The translations under genes and the position numbers were made by a program. Below, in pieces: positions 13,188 to 20,285 of a stretch of DNA of 26,291 nt (positions are counted from its first letter, which is position 1; each line of letters opens with the position of its first letter). The stretch is taken from IMG/VR virus record IMGVR_UViG_3300050821_006074, positions 1-26,291 of that record; one strand, given 5' to 3'. Below the pieces are notes generated by a model. The model was given only the letters and a program-made list of their open reading frames with translations. It was not told the DNA's origin and made no database searches. The DNA comes from a virus.

Positions 13188-13674
13188 CATCAGCCTTCTG
13201 TGCAAATGGAGGGATTACGATGTTAATCTTAGAAGCATGTTCAGTTTCTTCTTTAGAGAGCTTAGACTCCCATTCTCTGTGTTTCTTCCAGTCTTCATGG
13301 TTCTTCTCTAAATAACGAGAGGCAAATCTCTCTTTAAGCCTATGAAACTTCTTACTTGGATCCATCAAGAGAGCACCGGTTTCTTGCTTACTCTTTATAA
13401 TAGCTACTCGTGCTTCGTAAAGAGCTGAAAACTTCTTATTTCTCTTTTCCCATCTTTTTGTATCATCTCGGGAGTAACCCCTCTCTTCGAAGAATCTGCA
13501 AATGGTTATATCATCTTTATCATTTAAAGCAGATTCGACTGAATGTTGCCCTAATTGTTCAAGCATAGTATCAGAGATTGGTTTCATTTTGAGTGTAAAA
13601 ATATCGAAACGCTCTTCAAAAAGGTTTTTTGACGCATCTGAGGCATTTAGTTTAGTATGAGTAGTCTTTGCCAT
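13168..13674 (-). CDS. putative terminase small subunit
   Basis: A 168-residue, highly charged helical protein. The centre (ITICRFFEERGYSRDDTKRW then EKRNKKFSALYEARVAIIKS) resembles the helix-turn-helix and oligomerisation helices of small terminases that recognise the packaging site. A C-terminal coiled coil (KKHREWESKLSKEETEHASK) and hydrophobic tail (INIVIPPF) also fit. It is four genes upstream of TerL in the same operon. No diagnostic motif makes this certain; another DNA-binding accessory protein is possible. Confidence 0.55.
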   Translation of the reverse strand: MAKTTHTKLNASDASKNLFEERFDIFTLKMKPISDTMLEQLGQHSVESALNDKDDITICRFFEERGYSRDDTKRWEKRNKKFSALYEARVAIIKSKQETGALLMDPSKKFHRLKERFASRYLEKNHEDWKKHREWESKLSKEETEHASKINIVIPPFAQKADDGKEIL

Positions 13675-14000
13675 TATTTACTTTTAAGGTTAGAAAATTT
13701 ATCAAAAAATACTTTATGTTCTATTCCTCGGGGAGTGTAACCGCTATTGGTAAGTTGATAAGCATACAGGAAATTTGTTTCATTATTTTTCATAACATGA
13801 TAAAGCCATGCTTCTCCACCAACATCTTCGAGGAACTTTTTCATGTCTTTTTCTGCATTTTCTTTAAGTAGATCTTGTTCCGCAGCAGCTATTTTGTTTT
13901 TTTCGCGTTTTATGGCGTTTAATAGGTCAGCTACTTCATCTTGGAAGTATCTTTCAACACACCATAAAACAATACTAAGTATTAGTTTTCTAAAAATCAC
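13674..14000 (-). CDS. hypothetical protein with N-terminal hydrophobic helix
   Basis: A 108-residue protein starting at GTG, overlapping the RusA stop (GTGA). Residues 3-18 (FRKLILSIVLWCVERY) are hydrophobic, followed by a charged coiled coil (LLNAIKREKNKIAAAEQDLL) and a mixed C-terminal part (GEAWLYHVMKNNETNFLYAY). It may be membrane-associated. No family is recognised. Its stop overlaps the TerS candidate start as TAATG. Confidence 0.6.
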   Translation of the reverse strand: MIFRKLILSIVLWCVERYFQDEVADLLNAIKREKNKIAAAEQDLLKENAEKDMKKFLEDVGGEAWLYHVMKNNETNFLYAYQLTNSGYTPRGIEHKVFFDKFSNLKSK

Positions 14001-14422
14001 TTAAGCTCCGTTATAGTAAATTCTGTTCTGGGTATAAGATCATATATCTTCTTTACTGAAATTGAAGCGATAATACAATCGTCTTTTAATAATACAAATT
14101 CATCGTTAATAGTACGCATAGACGCTACATCTAATGTAAATTTACAAAGGTTGTCAGCGTCGGGCTTAAAAATGTGATAAGTGCCCACCATCTCATCTCT
14201 TTTCTTAATAGATGTCTTTGGTATACGCATATAATAGATAGCTTCTAAGTGGCATGGTCCAGAATATAATGGACGATCACCATGTTGACGGCGAAGATCA
14301 TTAATAATTACATGCTTAGTGTGCTTTTGGGAATCATACACAAATCGCCCAGGACCGCCGATACGTGGTCGAGCAAGTGGTACGGGTTCTCCAGATATAA
14401 CATAGGTAATAGCGGGCTTCAT
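13997..14422 (-). CDS. rusA: RusA-family Holliday junction resolvase
   Basis: A 141-residue endonuclease that cuts four-way DNA junctions. Family motifs are present in order: GEPVPLARPR (11-20), the catalytic KPDADNLCKFTLDV (86-99, D88 and D90) and LKDDCIIASISVKK (112-125, D114 and D115). Length is typical. AGGAG precedes the ATG, and this is the first gene of the packaging operon, after the terminator at 14474-14510. Its place beside terminase suggests it debranches replicated DNA before packaging. Confidence 0.92.
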   Translation of the reverse strand: MKPAITYVISGEPVPLARPRIGGPGRFVYDSQKHTKHVIINDLRRQHGDRPLYSGPCHLEAIYYMRIPKTSIKKRDEMVGTYHIFKPDADNLCKFTLDVASMRTINDEFVLLKDDCIIASISVKKIYDLIPRTEFTITELK

Positions 14423-14454
14423 TACTATTCTCCTAAAGGGATAAACGAATTGCC

Positions 14455-14465
14455 CTAGTGTAGAT
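14455..14465 (-). promoter_or_regulatory. candidate late promoter element before RusA
   Basis: Read leftward this is ATCTACACTAG, identical to the element upstream of the portal operon (7062-7072). TACACT could be a -10 box, but the -35 region here is only a T-tract of the preceding terminator. Sharing between the two late operon leaders is the main support. Confidence 0.35.
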
Positions 14466-14473
14466 CGGATTTT

Positions 14474-14510
14474 AAAAAAAAACCACTGGGGAAAGCGACT
14501 AACCCAGTGG
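14474..14510 (-). terminator. strong intrinsic terminator, leftward
   Basis: CCACTGGG (14483-14490) and CCCAGTGG (14503-14510) form an 8-bp GC-rich stem. Read leftward it is followed at once by nine T residues (A residues 14474-14482). It separates the replication/control block (14551-16739) from the RusA-led packaging operon. Confidence 0.88.
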
Positions 14511-14550
14511 AGTAGTAAGTAGTGCCATGCACGCGGGATCGATACGGCGA

Positions 14551-14886
14551 TTATTCTAGATCATCTGATTTTCTTTGTAAATCTATTTGATTCTGTGCCC
14601 TATCTTTTAATATCGTCCAATAAAGATGATCTCTGGGAAGATCATGAACAGATACTGAGTCTTTCACTTCCTTAGCTTTTCCATTTTTATAGAAATTAAT
14701 GATTTTACCATTCCAGCCGGTACTGACATGAACTTTAAATTCACCATTACTAGGCCAAATAAATATGTCGCATTCGCGGCAATATGGATTTAACCCGATA
14801 CTTTCTTTTTCGTCAAGCACCATATGACCAGACCATGGCGCTCCACAAATACATTTTAAAACATTTTCTTTTCTATTCTTTTCCAT
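14551..14886 (-). CDS. zinc-binding hypothetical protein
   Basis: A 111-residue protein with CICGAPW near residue 12 and YCRECDIFIWPSNGEF near 35, a plausible four-Cys zinc site. A beta-rich section (KVHVSTGWNGKIINFYKNGK) and a charged tail follow. The ATG follows GAAGG and overlaps the initiator-like gene by 14 bp, so they are co-translated. It is the last gene before the strong terminator. No family is recognised. Confidence 0.62.
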   Translation of the reverse strand: MEKNRKENVLKCICGAPWSGHMVLDEKESIGLNPYCRECDIFIWPSNGEFKVHVSTGWNGKIINFYKNGKAKEVKDSVSVHDLPRDHLYWTILKDRAQNQIDLQRKSDDLE

Positions 14887-15892
14887 AATTTCCTTCGTAA
14901 TAGTCTACAATTTCATCAAAATCTGTTGGTGATTGCATAGCCCACCATTTATCATCGTCATTAGATACTACAGTAATATCTATCCGTTCGGTAGTAGGTT
15001 GTTGTGGTTCAGTTATAAAAGCTGCAAGTAAGTTAGGCAATGATTGCCATGCGTTAAGCCTCTTAGCTTCTTGTTTAGTCTGCCCATAAGTAGTAGCGAT
15101 GCGTTCCTGAGTTCGTTTATTATACGCTTGCGTCTCTAACATTCTGACCTTTCGTGATTCAGGGCTATCAATTACGGGAACAAACGGCTTGTGTATCGGT
15201 GATGACTGTGTGTTAGTGTTATTACTTCGGTGCTTATTATCGGAAACGTAATTGTTGTGTTGTGTTTTTTGTAAAGAAGTAGAGGGATTTTGCATCTTTT
15301 TACGCAGAATACCAAAGAGATATCCCGGCTTATTTTCGATTTCAGTACTTTTCGCTAATATGCGTTCAGCTTCCAGTACCATATTTTCAGGATAACTACT
15401 AAGCTGTTCTTGTTGGTACGCATTCAAAGACAACTTTTCCACTAATCGTTTTGCAATAGGACTCAAATCACTCATACTAAACTCCTTTTTTTCTTCAAAA
15501 TTCTTATTACTAATTATTCCTTTAATAGTATTGTCTACAAATTTTGCATTTGAACCTGTAATTAGCATTCCAACAGACAAAATAATATTCATTAAAGTGG
15601 GTATATATTTCCTAAGGGCTACTCGTACCCAGAAATCCATTAGCGACGAGGATAGCCTATAAACGCACGAGGTAAAATCTCTCGAGTCTTTCTCTATAAG
15701 GCCAAGTTCAACGAGTTCTGTGGTGCATGTAGATACGTAATTGGGGGTACAGGAAACTTTATCGGCAATAGTTTCGCATGTCGGATAGACCACAACATAC
15801 CTGTTGGTATAATCGGCTATTTTTGTGAGGATTTTTCTTTTTGTCTTAGATAAAGACTTGACTTTATAAATCAATAAGTTAATATTGTTCAT
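14873..15892 (-). CDS. winged-helix replication initiator-like protein
   Basis: A 339-residue protein. Residues about 12-80 form a winged HTH (SLSKTKRKILTKIADYTNRY, then CETIADKVSCTPNYVSTCTT and ELVELGLIEK), as in phage replication O-like and HTH_36 proteins. A hydrophobic stretch (YIPTLMNIILSVGMLITG) follows near 95-112. The central region (NMVLEAERILAKSTEIENKP then GYLFGILRKKM) is a helical module often seen after such wHTH domains in phage and plasmid initiators. The C-terminal half is polar and Gln/Thr-rich, ending acidic. It probably binds an origin and recruits host helicase; no origin iterons were found nearby. Confidence 0.6.
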   Translation of the reverse strand: MNNINLLIYKVKSLSKTKRKILTKIADYTNRYVVVYPTCETIADKVSCTPNYVSTCTTELVELGLIEKDSRDFTSCVYRLSSSLMDFWVRVALRKYIPTLMNIILSVGMLITGSNAKFVDNTIKGIISNKNFEEKKEFSMSDLSPIAKRLVEKLSLNAYQQEQLSSYPENMVLEAERILAKSTEIENKPGYLFGILRKKMQNPSTSLQKTQHNNYVSDNKHRSNNTNTQSSPIHKPFVPVIDSPESRKVRMLETQAYNKRTQERIATTYGQTKQEAKRLNAWQSLPNLLAAFITEPQQPTTERIDITVVSNDDDKWWAMQSPTDFDEIVDYYEGNYGKE

Positions 15893-16017
15893 ATATAAAT
15901 GACCTTTCGTTGATTGAACTCTTGAAAATCGTTTATGTTACAGAGCGGTGGAAACATCGCTTTTTCTTTCTTTACTTTATCGCCCGTTTCAAGTTTGATA
16001 AAAGTTTAAAAATATAG

Positions 16018-16037
16018 GCTCTGGATAAAACCAGGGC
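16018..16037. terminator. hairpin with T-tracts on both sides, probable bidirectional terminator
   Basis: GCTCTGG (16018-16024) pairs with CCAGGGC (16031-16037), with a 6-base loop. Rightward it is followed by TTTTATTTT; leftward by TATATTTTT. It lies after the end of the leftward ORFs at 16040-16739 and before the initiator-like gene. The rest of the 225-bp gap to 15892 shows no clear gene. Confidence 0.65.
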
Positions 16038-16039
16038 TT

Positions 16040-16117
16040 TTATTTTAGTGTTATTTCGGTTACAAAATACTCAGTGTACTTTGCCATTCTGCCGTGCACG
16101 TCGCACGAACAAATCAT
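16040..16117 (-). CDS. possible 25-residue mini-ORF
   Basis: ATG at 16117 lies just after the upstream stop, giving a 25-codon product starting MICSCDVHGRMAKYTEYF. It ends directly before the terminator hairpin. The tight fit is suggestive, but there is no good ribosome site and the length gives little statistical support. Confidence 0.25.
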   Translation of the reverse strand: MICSCDVHGRMAKYTEYFVTEITLK

Positions 16118-16118
16118 T

Positions 16119-16469
16119 CTATTCTAGATCATTTGTAGTATTTAGCAATATATTGACCTCATATCGCCATTCCCTAAATATTATATGCTTCTCACATTTA
16201 GTTTTATCTTTTTTCCGGCATCGTTTTTTTGATTGAATATATTCTTTGTGTGTTATTACAATATCTTTAATAGATAAACTTTTGAGTAGATATTGTCCAT
16301 GATCGATCAGACAGCATTCATTGGCTCTTAACACCAAAAAAGTATCTCCATCAAATGCCACGAACATATTTATATCACTAAAATTAAAGAACCTTGTGGT
16401 GCTAACCCGTTTATTTTCGGGGAAATCTATGGCTCCAATTGTAATATCATTGTAAATAAGTTTTTTCAT
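16119..16469 (-). CDS. hypothetical protein next to regulator
   Basis: A 116-residue protein. The N-terminal two thirds look beta-rich (TTRFFNFSDINMFVAFDGDT then FLVLRANECC), and the C-terminal third is basic (YIQSKKRCRKKDKTKCEKH). No family is recognised. It follows the HTH regulator gene by 18 bp on the same strand with a purine-rich GGGGAAAG ribosome site, so the two probably form one small operon. Confidence 0.6.
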   Translation of the reverse strand: MKKLIYNDITIGAIDFPENKRVSTTRFFNFSDINMFVAFDGDTFLVLRANECCLIDHGQYLLKSLSIKDIVITHKEYIQSKKRCRKKDKTKCEKHIIFREWRYEVNILLNTTNDLE

Positions 16470-16487
16470 CTTACTTTCCCCAAAATA

Positions 16488-16739
16488 TTAAGGGTACAAT
16501 TGCTCTTGTTTTTTAATCCAGTCCTCTATTTTACATAAGACTAAATAAGATGTTTCAACTGTATTTAATCTAAATTGCTTCAAACTAAGAACATTGATAC
16601 CAATTTCGTTAGCTACTGCCATCCATGGTTTAGGGTTGGCTCTACGCGCTTTAATTAAACGCTCCCTTAATTCATTCTGTTCATTCATAATCATTTCCCT
16701 ATATTTCTGCTCTTCTATATATTTCTTAAAAACTTCCAT
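16488..16739 (-). CDS. small HTH DNA-binding regulator
   Basis: An 83-residue protein. Residues about 32-75 fit a helix-turn-helix (ANPKPWMAVANEIGINVLSL then KQFRLNTVETSYLVLCKIED), with the recognition helix around residues 48-55, as in short Cro- or XRE-like phage regulators. The N-terminus is a charged helix. AAGGGAG lies four bases before the ATG. It is transcribed divergently from the early operon through a shared promoter region with a dyad, so it is the likely autoregulator and switch for both promoters. Confidence 0.7.
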   Translation of the reverse strand: MEVFKKYIEEQKYREMIMNEQNELRERLIKARRANPKPWMAVANEIGINVLSLKQFRLNTVETSYLVLCKIEDWIKKQEQLYP

Positions 16740-16761
16740 AAAACTCCCTTTGGTTGTTAAT

Positions 16762-16783
16762 AATAGTATATATAAAGACTATT
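16762..16783. promoter_or_regulatory. operator-like dyad
   Basis: AATAGT (16762-16767) and ACTATT (16778-16783) form an inverted repeat with a 10-base centre. It overlaps the -10 box and spacer of the leftward regulator promoter. This is a typical position for autoregulation by a dimeric HTH protein. Confidence 0.45.
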
Positions 16784-16792
16784 TTAAGTCAA
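16765..16792 (-). promoter_or_regulatory. promoter of the leftward regulator operon
   Basis: Read leftward, TTGACT (complement of 16787-16792), a 16-base spacer and TATACT (complement of 16765-16770). It is a good sigma-70 match, located about 30 bases before the regulator ATG. Confidence 0.7.
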
Positions 16793-16820
16793 TTGACATT
16801 AGTTATGGTTATGTTAATAT
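16793..16820 (+). promoter_or_regulatory. strong early promoter, rightward
   Basis: Consensus TTGACA (16793-16798), a 16-base spacer and an extended -10 TGTTAATAT (TAATAT at 16815-16820). Its -35 box abuts the leftward -35 box inside the palindrome GTCAATTGAC (16788-16797). It drives the early operon starting at 16921 with a leader of roughly 95 bases. Confidence 0.78.
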
Positions 16821-16920
16821 ATATTAGTGATCTTTGATTGGATTGCATGGACTTGAAGGTGCCAATAGCGCAGACCCGCAACCTTCCGATATATTATTAT
16901 TACTAACTTATAGGATTTTT

Positions 16921-17418
16921 ATGAAAGTTATTTTTGAATTCAATGGCAAATCAAAAGAATTAGATTCAAATGACATCAAATCAGATGCGGATCTAAAAAA
17001 GGCGATATTAGAAGTAGCTAACTCCGAAGAAAAAGATGTAACGCAAGTCCTTGATAATGTTTCAAAGATGGAAAAATTGGTTAAAGAAACTGCTGAAGTA
17101 CGCGAACACAGAAGGCTAGAAATTGAAGCAGAAGCACGCCATATACAGCAACTATTTAAATCATTCTTAGAAAATTACAACGAATATGCATCATTTATGC
17201 AAGATAATGCTATAAAATTCGAAACGCAATCATATGAAACTCCCAATGAGGTCTTAAGTAAACGCAGAGAATATGAACACAATCTTTCTTATAGCTGGCA
17301 AAAAATAAAGATGAGCGGTCACCACAAGATATTCTTAAGCGATGTACCTCAACTTAAACCGTTCTGTAAGGCAATGGAACAAGTATATAAAGTTTTCAAG
17401 AAGCATAAGGGTGAGTAA
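16921..17418 (+). CDS. early coiled-coil hypothetical protein
   Basis: A 165-residue protein, the first gene of the rightward early operon. The ATG at 16921 is chosen over an upstream in-frame TTG because AGGA precedes it and it leaves a normal leader. A short beta-like start (MKVIFEFNGKSKELDSND) is followed by charged helices (VSKMEKLVKETAEVREHRRL then EIEAEARHIQQLFKSFLENY). The C-terminus is basic. No family is recognised. Confidence 0.68.
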   Translation: MKVIFEFNGKSKELDSNDIKSDADLKKAILEVANSEEKDVTQVLDNVSKMEKLVKETAEVREHRRLEIEAEARHIQQLFKSFLENYNEYASFMQDNAIKFETQSYETPNEVLSKRREYEHNLSYSWQKIKMSGHHKIFLSDVPQLKPFCKAMEQVYKVFKKHKGE

Positions 17419-17807
17419 TGTTCAATTCTAAAGAACTACAAGAACTCGATTTTACCATAGCGGCTCAGATCGAGGCTCGCCATGCAAAAGGCACACAGAT
17501 CAGCAACGATATAATTGCCCTCGAAAAAAGAATACGTTCGCTACCTATAACATATTATAAAGAAATAGTTCATGAAACTCCACTTATTAATGATGTTATC
17601 CAAAGAGAAAGCTTATCATGGGCAGCAGATAAGCACGGCAACAAAAGAATAATATATGATTGTTATAAGCTTCATCCAAATGGATCAACTGAAATCGTAT
17701 ACCGGAATTCGTTGAGTGAGGTACCCCTTCAAATACGTTTAGAATCAGAAAATTTCCTGCCAATATTTTATAAAGGATTGTTAGAATCGCTAAAGAAAGA
17801 AATATAA
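17418..17807 (+). CDS. early hypothetical protein
   Basis: A 129-residue protein. The N-terminal helix (FTIAAQIEARHAKGTQISND then IIALEKRIRSLP) is followed by a beta-rich middle (AADKHGNKRIIYDCYKLHPN) and a helical end. No motif is recognised. Its ATG overlaps the preceding stop (TAATG) and its stop overlaps the next ATG. Confidence 0.62.
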   Translation: MFNSKELQELDFTIAAQIEARHAKGTQISNDIIALEKRIRSLPITYYKEIVHETPLINDVIQRESLSWAADKHGNKRIIYDCYKLHPNGSTEIVYRNSLSEVPLQIRLESENFLPIFYKGLLESLKKEI

Positions 17808-17989
17808 TGAACGATAAAAATCTCTTACTGCTAGCAAATATGTTGCTAGGAATAATGGCAACAGGCATAACTGGCAATCAACTTTATCTATTCTTATCAG
17901 TTCAAACTGGAATAGTTGCTGTATTTCTAGATAGAAGTGAAATAAAAATAAAATTTAATGTTAATGGCAAACCTGTAGAAAGAGATTAA
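17807..17989 (+). CDS. 60-residue membrane protein
   Basis: A small protein with two hydrophobic stretches (LLLLANMLLGIMATGITG and LYLFLSVQTGIVAVFL, about 5-41), probably a membrane hairpin, followed by a short basic tail (DRSEIKIKFNVNGKPVERD). Coupled by overlap to both neighbours. Possible roles include an early membrane-associated or exclusion protein, but no evidence decides. Confidence 0.6.
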   Translation: MNDKNLLLLANMLLGIMATGITGNQLYLFLSVQTGIVAVFLDRSEIKIKFNVNGKPVERD

Positions 17990-18207
17990 TGATAAACATT
18001 TCAGCCATAATACATAAGTTAGATGCCGCAGGATTAGTGAAGAAGCACGCCAAGGGAATTGGTGGCGATTTCGATATTCAAGATCACGGACATATATTAA
18101 ACAAAGAAGAATTGAAGAGTTGGATAGAGACACTTCATGGATCGATGCCCGATTGCAATGATAAATGCACTGGCTTACATAGATGGAATATCGATTTCAT
18201 ACAATAA
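17989..18207 (+). CDS. small early hypothetical protein
   Basis: A 72-residue soluble protein (MINISAIIHKLDAAGLVKKH, then GGDFDIQDHGHILNKEELKS, then MPDCNDKCTGLHRWN). The late CNDKC pair with nearby His could bind metal. No family is recognised. Its ATG overlaps the preceding stop as TAATG. Confidence 0.58.
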   Translation: MINISAIIHKLDAAGLVKKHAKGIGGDFDIQDHGHILNKEELKSWIETLHGSMPDCNDKCTGLHRWNIDFIQ

Positions 18208-18221
18208 CATTAGGAGAAAAA

Positions 18222-18422
18222 GTGGAAGATTCATTACATAAATCAACAGAAAAGAGTATAGAGTGTGCTATTAAATTAGCACTATCTCTTTCAAGCACAT
18301 TTCCAAGCGAAGAATTTAAACGCATTAAATCAGTTTTAGAAATAATAAATGATAAATTTGAGATATATAAAGATGCTTTTAATGATGTCCTAAAGGATAA
18401 TCAAATTATAAAAATAGGATAA
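18222..18422 (+). CDS. small helical early protein, GTG start
   Basis: A 66-residue protein. I choose the GTG at 18222 because TTAGGAG precedes it by five bases, and the longer ATG form would overlap the previous gene. It is mostly amphipathic helix (KSIECAIKLALSLSSTFPSE then RIKSVLEIINDKFEIYKDAF). No family is recognised. It lies four bases upstream of the ERF gene. Confidence 0.58.
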   Translation: MEDSLHKSTEKSIECAIKLALSLSSTFPSEEFKRIKSVLEIINDKFEIYKDAFNDVLKDNQIIKIG

Positions 18423-18425
18423 AAA

Positions 18426-19178
18426 ATGGAAGTAGAGAAAATATTGCAATTTGTAGGCAAGATATATGAAGAAAAGCTCAATGCTTTACTTGCAACTGCA
18501 GAAACAATAAATAAAAGTGAAAAAGTACCACATAGATCTGAACAAATAAATGAACTTGCTACTGCATTAGCCGTTGCTCAAAGTCAGATGTCGGTTGCGC
18601 TAGAAGATAGCAATAACCCCTTTCATAAATCAAAATATGCTAACTTGGGTTCGATAATCAAAGCATCTCGACCTTATTTAACTAAGAATGGGTTGAGTGT
18701 GACCCAACAAGTTATTTCATATGATAATGGCTCAACTATGCTACACACGATCCTGATGCATAACAGTGGGCAATGGATAGAGAGCACCATGCGCCTATTG
18801 CCACCTAAGCCAGATCCACAATCTTTAGGGGCATATATAACTTATATGCGTCGTTATTCATATGGAGCGCTCATAAATACTTATCCAGGGAAAGATGAAG
18901 ATGATGACGCTGAGTCTTTAATGGGAGATTATAGGAATTCTTACGAGAAGGGAACCGCATTGCCAACGCCAGAAAGCTCAACCTTTGAGAATTATGAAAC
19001 CATTAGTAGAGATCAGCACCAAACGATTAGAAATGCTCTAGCTACTCATCCTGAAATAGGGGTTGAACTTCTTCCTCAATTAAAAATTAGTTCATTTGCT
19101 GATCTACCTCGTCATAAATATCAGGAGATTCTCGATTTTATTAATCTTCAGAAATCTATAAGGCCTAAAGCAAAATGA
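18426..19178 (+). CDS. erf: ERF-family single-strand annealing protein
   Basis: A 250-residue recombinase that anneals complementary single strands, used in phage recombination and genome circularisation. ERF core motifs are clear: LATALAVAQSQMSVALEDSN and NPFHKSKYANLGSIIKASRP (about 45-84), NGLSVTQQV, LMHNSGQWIESTMRLLPPKP (about 110-129), the DPQSLGAYITYMRRYS block (about 130-145) and an acidic DEDDDAE. The C-terminal part is diverged and probably protein-binding. AGGAT precedes the ATG. With RusA it gives the phage its own recombination pair. Confidence 0.9.
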   Translation: MEVEKILQFVGKIYEEKLNALLATAETINKSEKVPHRSEQINELATALAVAQSQMSVALEDSNNPFHKSKYANLGSIIKASRPYLTKNGLSVTQQVISYDNGSTMLHTILMHNSGQWIESTMRLLPPKPDPQSLGAYITYMRRYSYGALINTYPGKDEDDDAESLMGDYRNSYEKGTALPTPESSTFENYETISRDQHQTIRNALATHPEIGVELLPQLKISSFADLPRHKYQEILDFINLQKSIRPKAK

Positions 19179-19366
19179 TAAATCAAAGAGAATATGAATC
19201 ATTATTGGAAGAGATGGAAGAGTTCGACGATCTCAAGGAGATTATCTTTCATGAACTTATGACTCAAGGAATACTCATAAATAATATTAGATTGTTGCCT
19301 ACGGAAAGATATCCGTGGGCAATAACCAGAATGCGTGAAATTATACAAAAACGAAATGGAAAATAG
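19175..19366 (+). CDS. small acidic helical protein
   Basis: A 63-residue protein (MINQREYESLLEEMEEFDDL, then IIFHELMTQGILINN, then a basic end). ATGA overlap with the ERF gene implies coupled translation and perhaps a functional link to it. No family is recognised. Confidence 0.6.
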   Translation: MINQREYESLLEEMEEFDDLKEIIFHELMTQGILINNIRLLPTERYPWAITRMREIIQKRNGK

Positions 19367-19753
19367 ATGGGATATCTTATGTTTAATGTAGGTTTTTTAT
19401 GTGGTTTAACTCTCGGTATGTTATATACGCGTTATAAATTGAGCGGTTCCTCTTCTCGCGCTATGTATGGTTATACGTGGGACGAATACAATGCAATGAA
19501 TCATAGCCAGCAGGAAAATGCTCGTAGATTATGGAAGCTCGATAACGATAAAGAAGCTTTCGATAGTATTGAGAAAATGTATGAAGATATATTCAATGAA
19601 ACTCTAACGCTGCAAAAAGCTAAAGATCATCTAAAGAAATTAAAATTGTATGATTTCAAATATAATCATGATGAATTTAGCTTAAAATTTGAACTTCAAA
19701 AGTTTATAACAGATAACACACCTAAGGAAGTTGATGTCACAGAAGGAAAGTAG
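19367..19753 (+). CDS. membrane-anchored hypothetical protein
   Basis: A 128-residue protein. Residues about 3-22 (YLMFNVGFLCGLTLGMLYTR) are a membrane anchor; the remainder is a charged soluble domain with helices (TWDEYNAMNHSQQENARRLW, then DHLKKLKLYDFKYN). A second in-frame ATG at 19379 is an alternative start. No family is recognised. It overlaps the next gene by 20 bp. Confidence 0.6.
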   Translation: MGYLMFNVGFLCGLTLGMLYTRYKLSGSSSRAMYGYTWDEYNAMNHSQQENARRLWKLDNDKEAFDSIEKMYEDIFNETLTLQKAKDHLKKLKLYDFKYNHDEFSLKFELQKFITDNTPKEVDVTEGK

Positions 19754-20285
19754 CTTTGTAAAATTCGTAACTGATTACGAAAATATAAAGAATAAAGAAA
19801 ATTGGGGTCCTGGCCCTTGGGAAAATGAACCAGTTCAACAACATATTGAAGAATACCAAGGACATTTCCTCGTCTGTAGTCGTAATAGCCTCGGCGCTTG
19901 GTGCGGATATATAAATATTCCATCGAATTCAAAATATGTGGTCGAAGACGAATTTGATTCCGAACTGGAAATTCATGGTGGTATAACATGGTCTCAAGCA
20001 CGCCTACCCTTTCCTACAGGAAATCCTGAAATAGACGAAAAAGAATGGTTTTGGCTTGGATTTGATTGTGCTCATTATAATGACGATACACCAGTCAATG
20101 AACATCTGAGAAAATTTAGTGATCAATTAATGATTGATATAGGGAAGCCTGAATTGAATGAAGAAATGAATATGGCAACCAAAACCCTCTTAAGCAGAAC
20201 TTATAAAACTTTAAATTTTGTCATAAAAGAACTTAAGAATCTAGTTGATCAAGTAGAGAAAGGAAATAATGAAAATAAAAACTAA
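19734..20285 (+). CDS. conserved GPGPWENEP / HGG-T / GFDCAH family protein
   Basis: A 183-residue protein started at the ATG at 19734 behind AAGGAAG. It shows an ordered motif set I recognise from conserved hypothetical proteins in phages and bacteria: WGPGPWENEP (about 24-33), CSRNSLGAWCGYINIP (about 48-63), EIHGGITWSQA (about 79-89) and WFWLGFDCAHYNDD (about 104-117). The repeated Trp, Cys, His and Asp residues look like a conserved pocket, perhaps metal-binding, but no activity is established to my knowledge. The C-terminus is an added helix. It overlaps the SPFH gene by 17 bp. Confidence 0.7.
   Translation: MSQKESSFVKFVTDYENIKNKENWGPGPWENEPVQQHIEEYQGHFLVCSRNSLGAWCGYINIPSNSKYVVEDEFDSELEIHGGITWSQARLPFPTGNPEIDEKEWFWLGFDCAHYNDDTPVNEHLRKFSDQLMIDIGKPELNEEMNMATKTLLSRTYKTLNFVIKELKNLVDQVEKGNNENKN

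Noticed and set aside
15893-16017. Search for an origin of replication or iterons next to the initiator-like gene.
   Set aside because: No repeated motif or DnaA-like box cluster could be seen by eye; the stretch is AT-rich but otherwise unremarkable.
16834-16920. N-terminal extension of the first early gene from a TTG codon.
   Set aside because: It has no ribosome site, begins almost at the promoter, and the ATG at 16921 has AGGA upstream.
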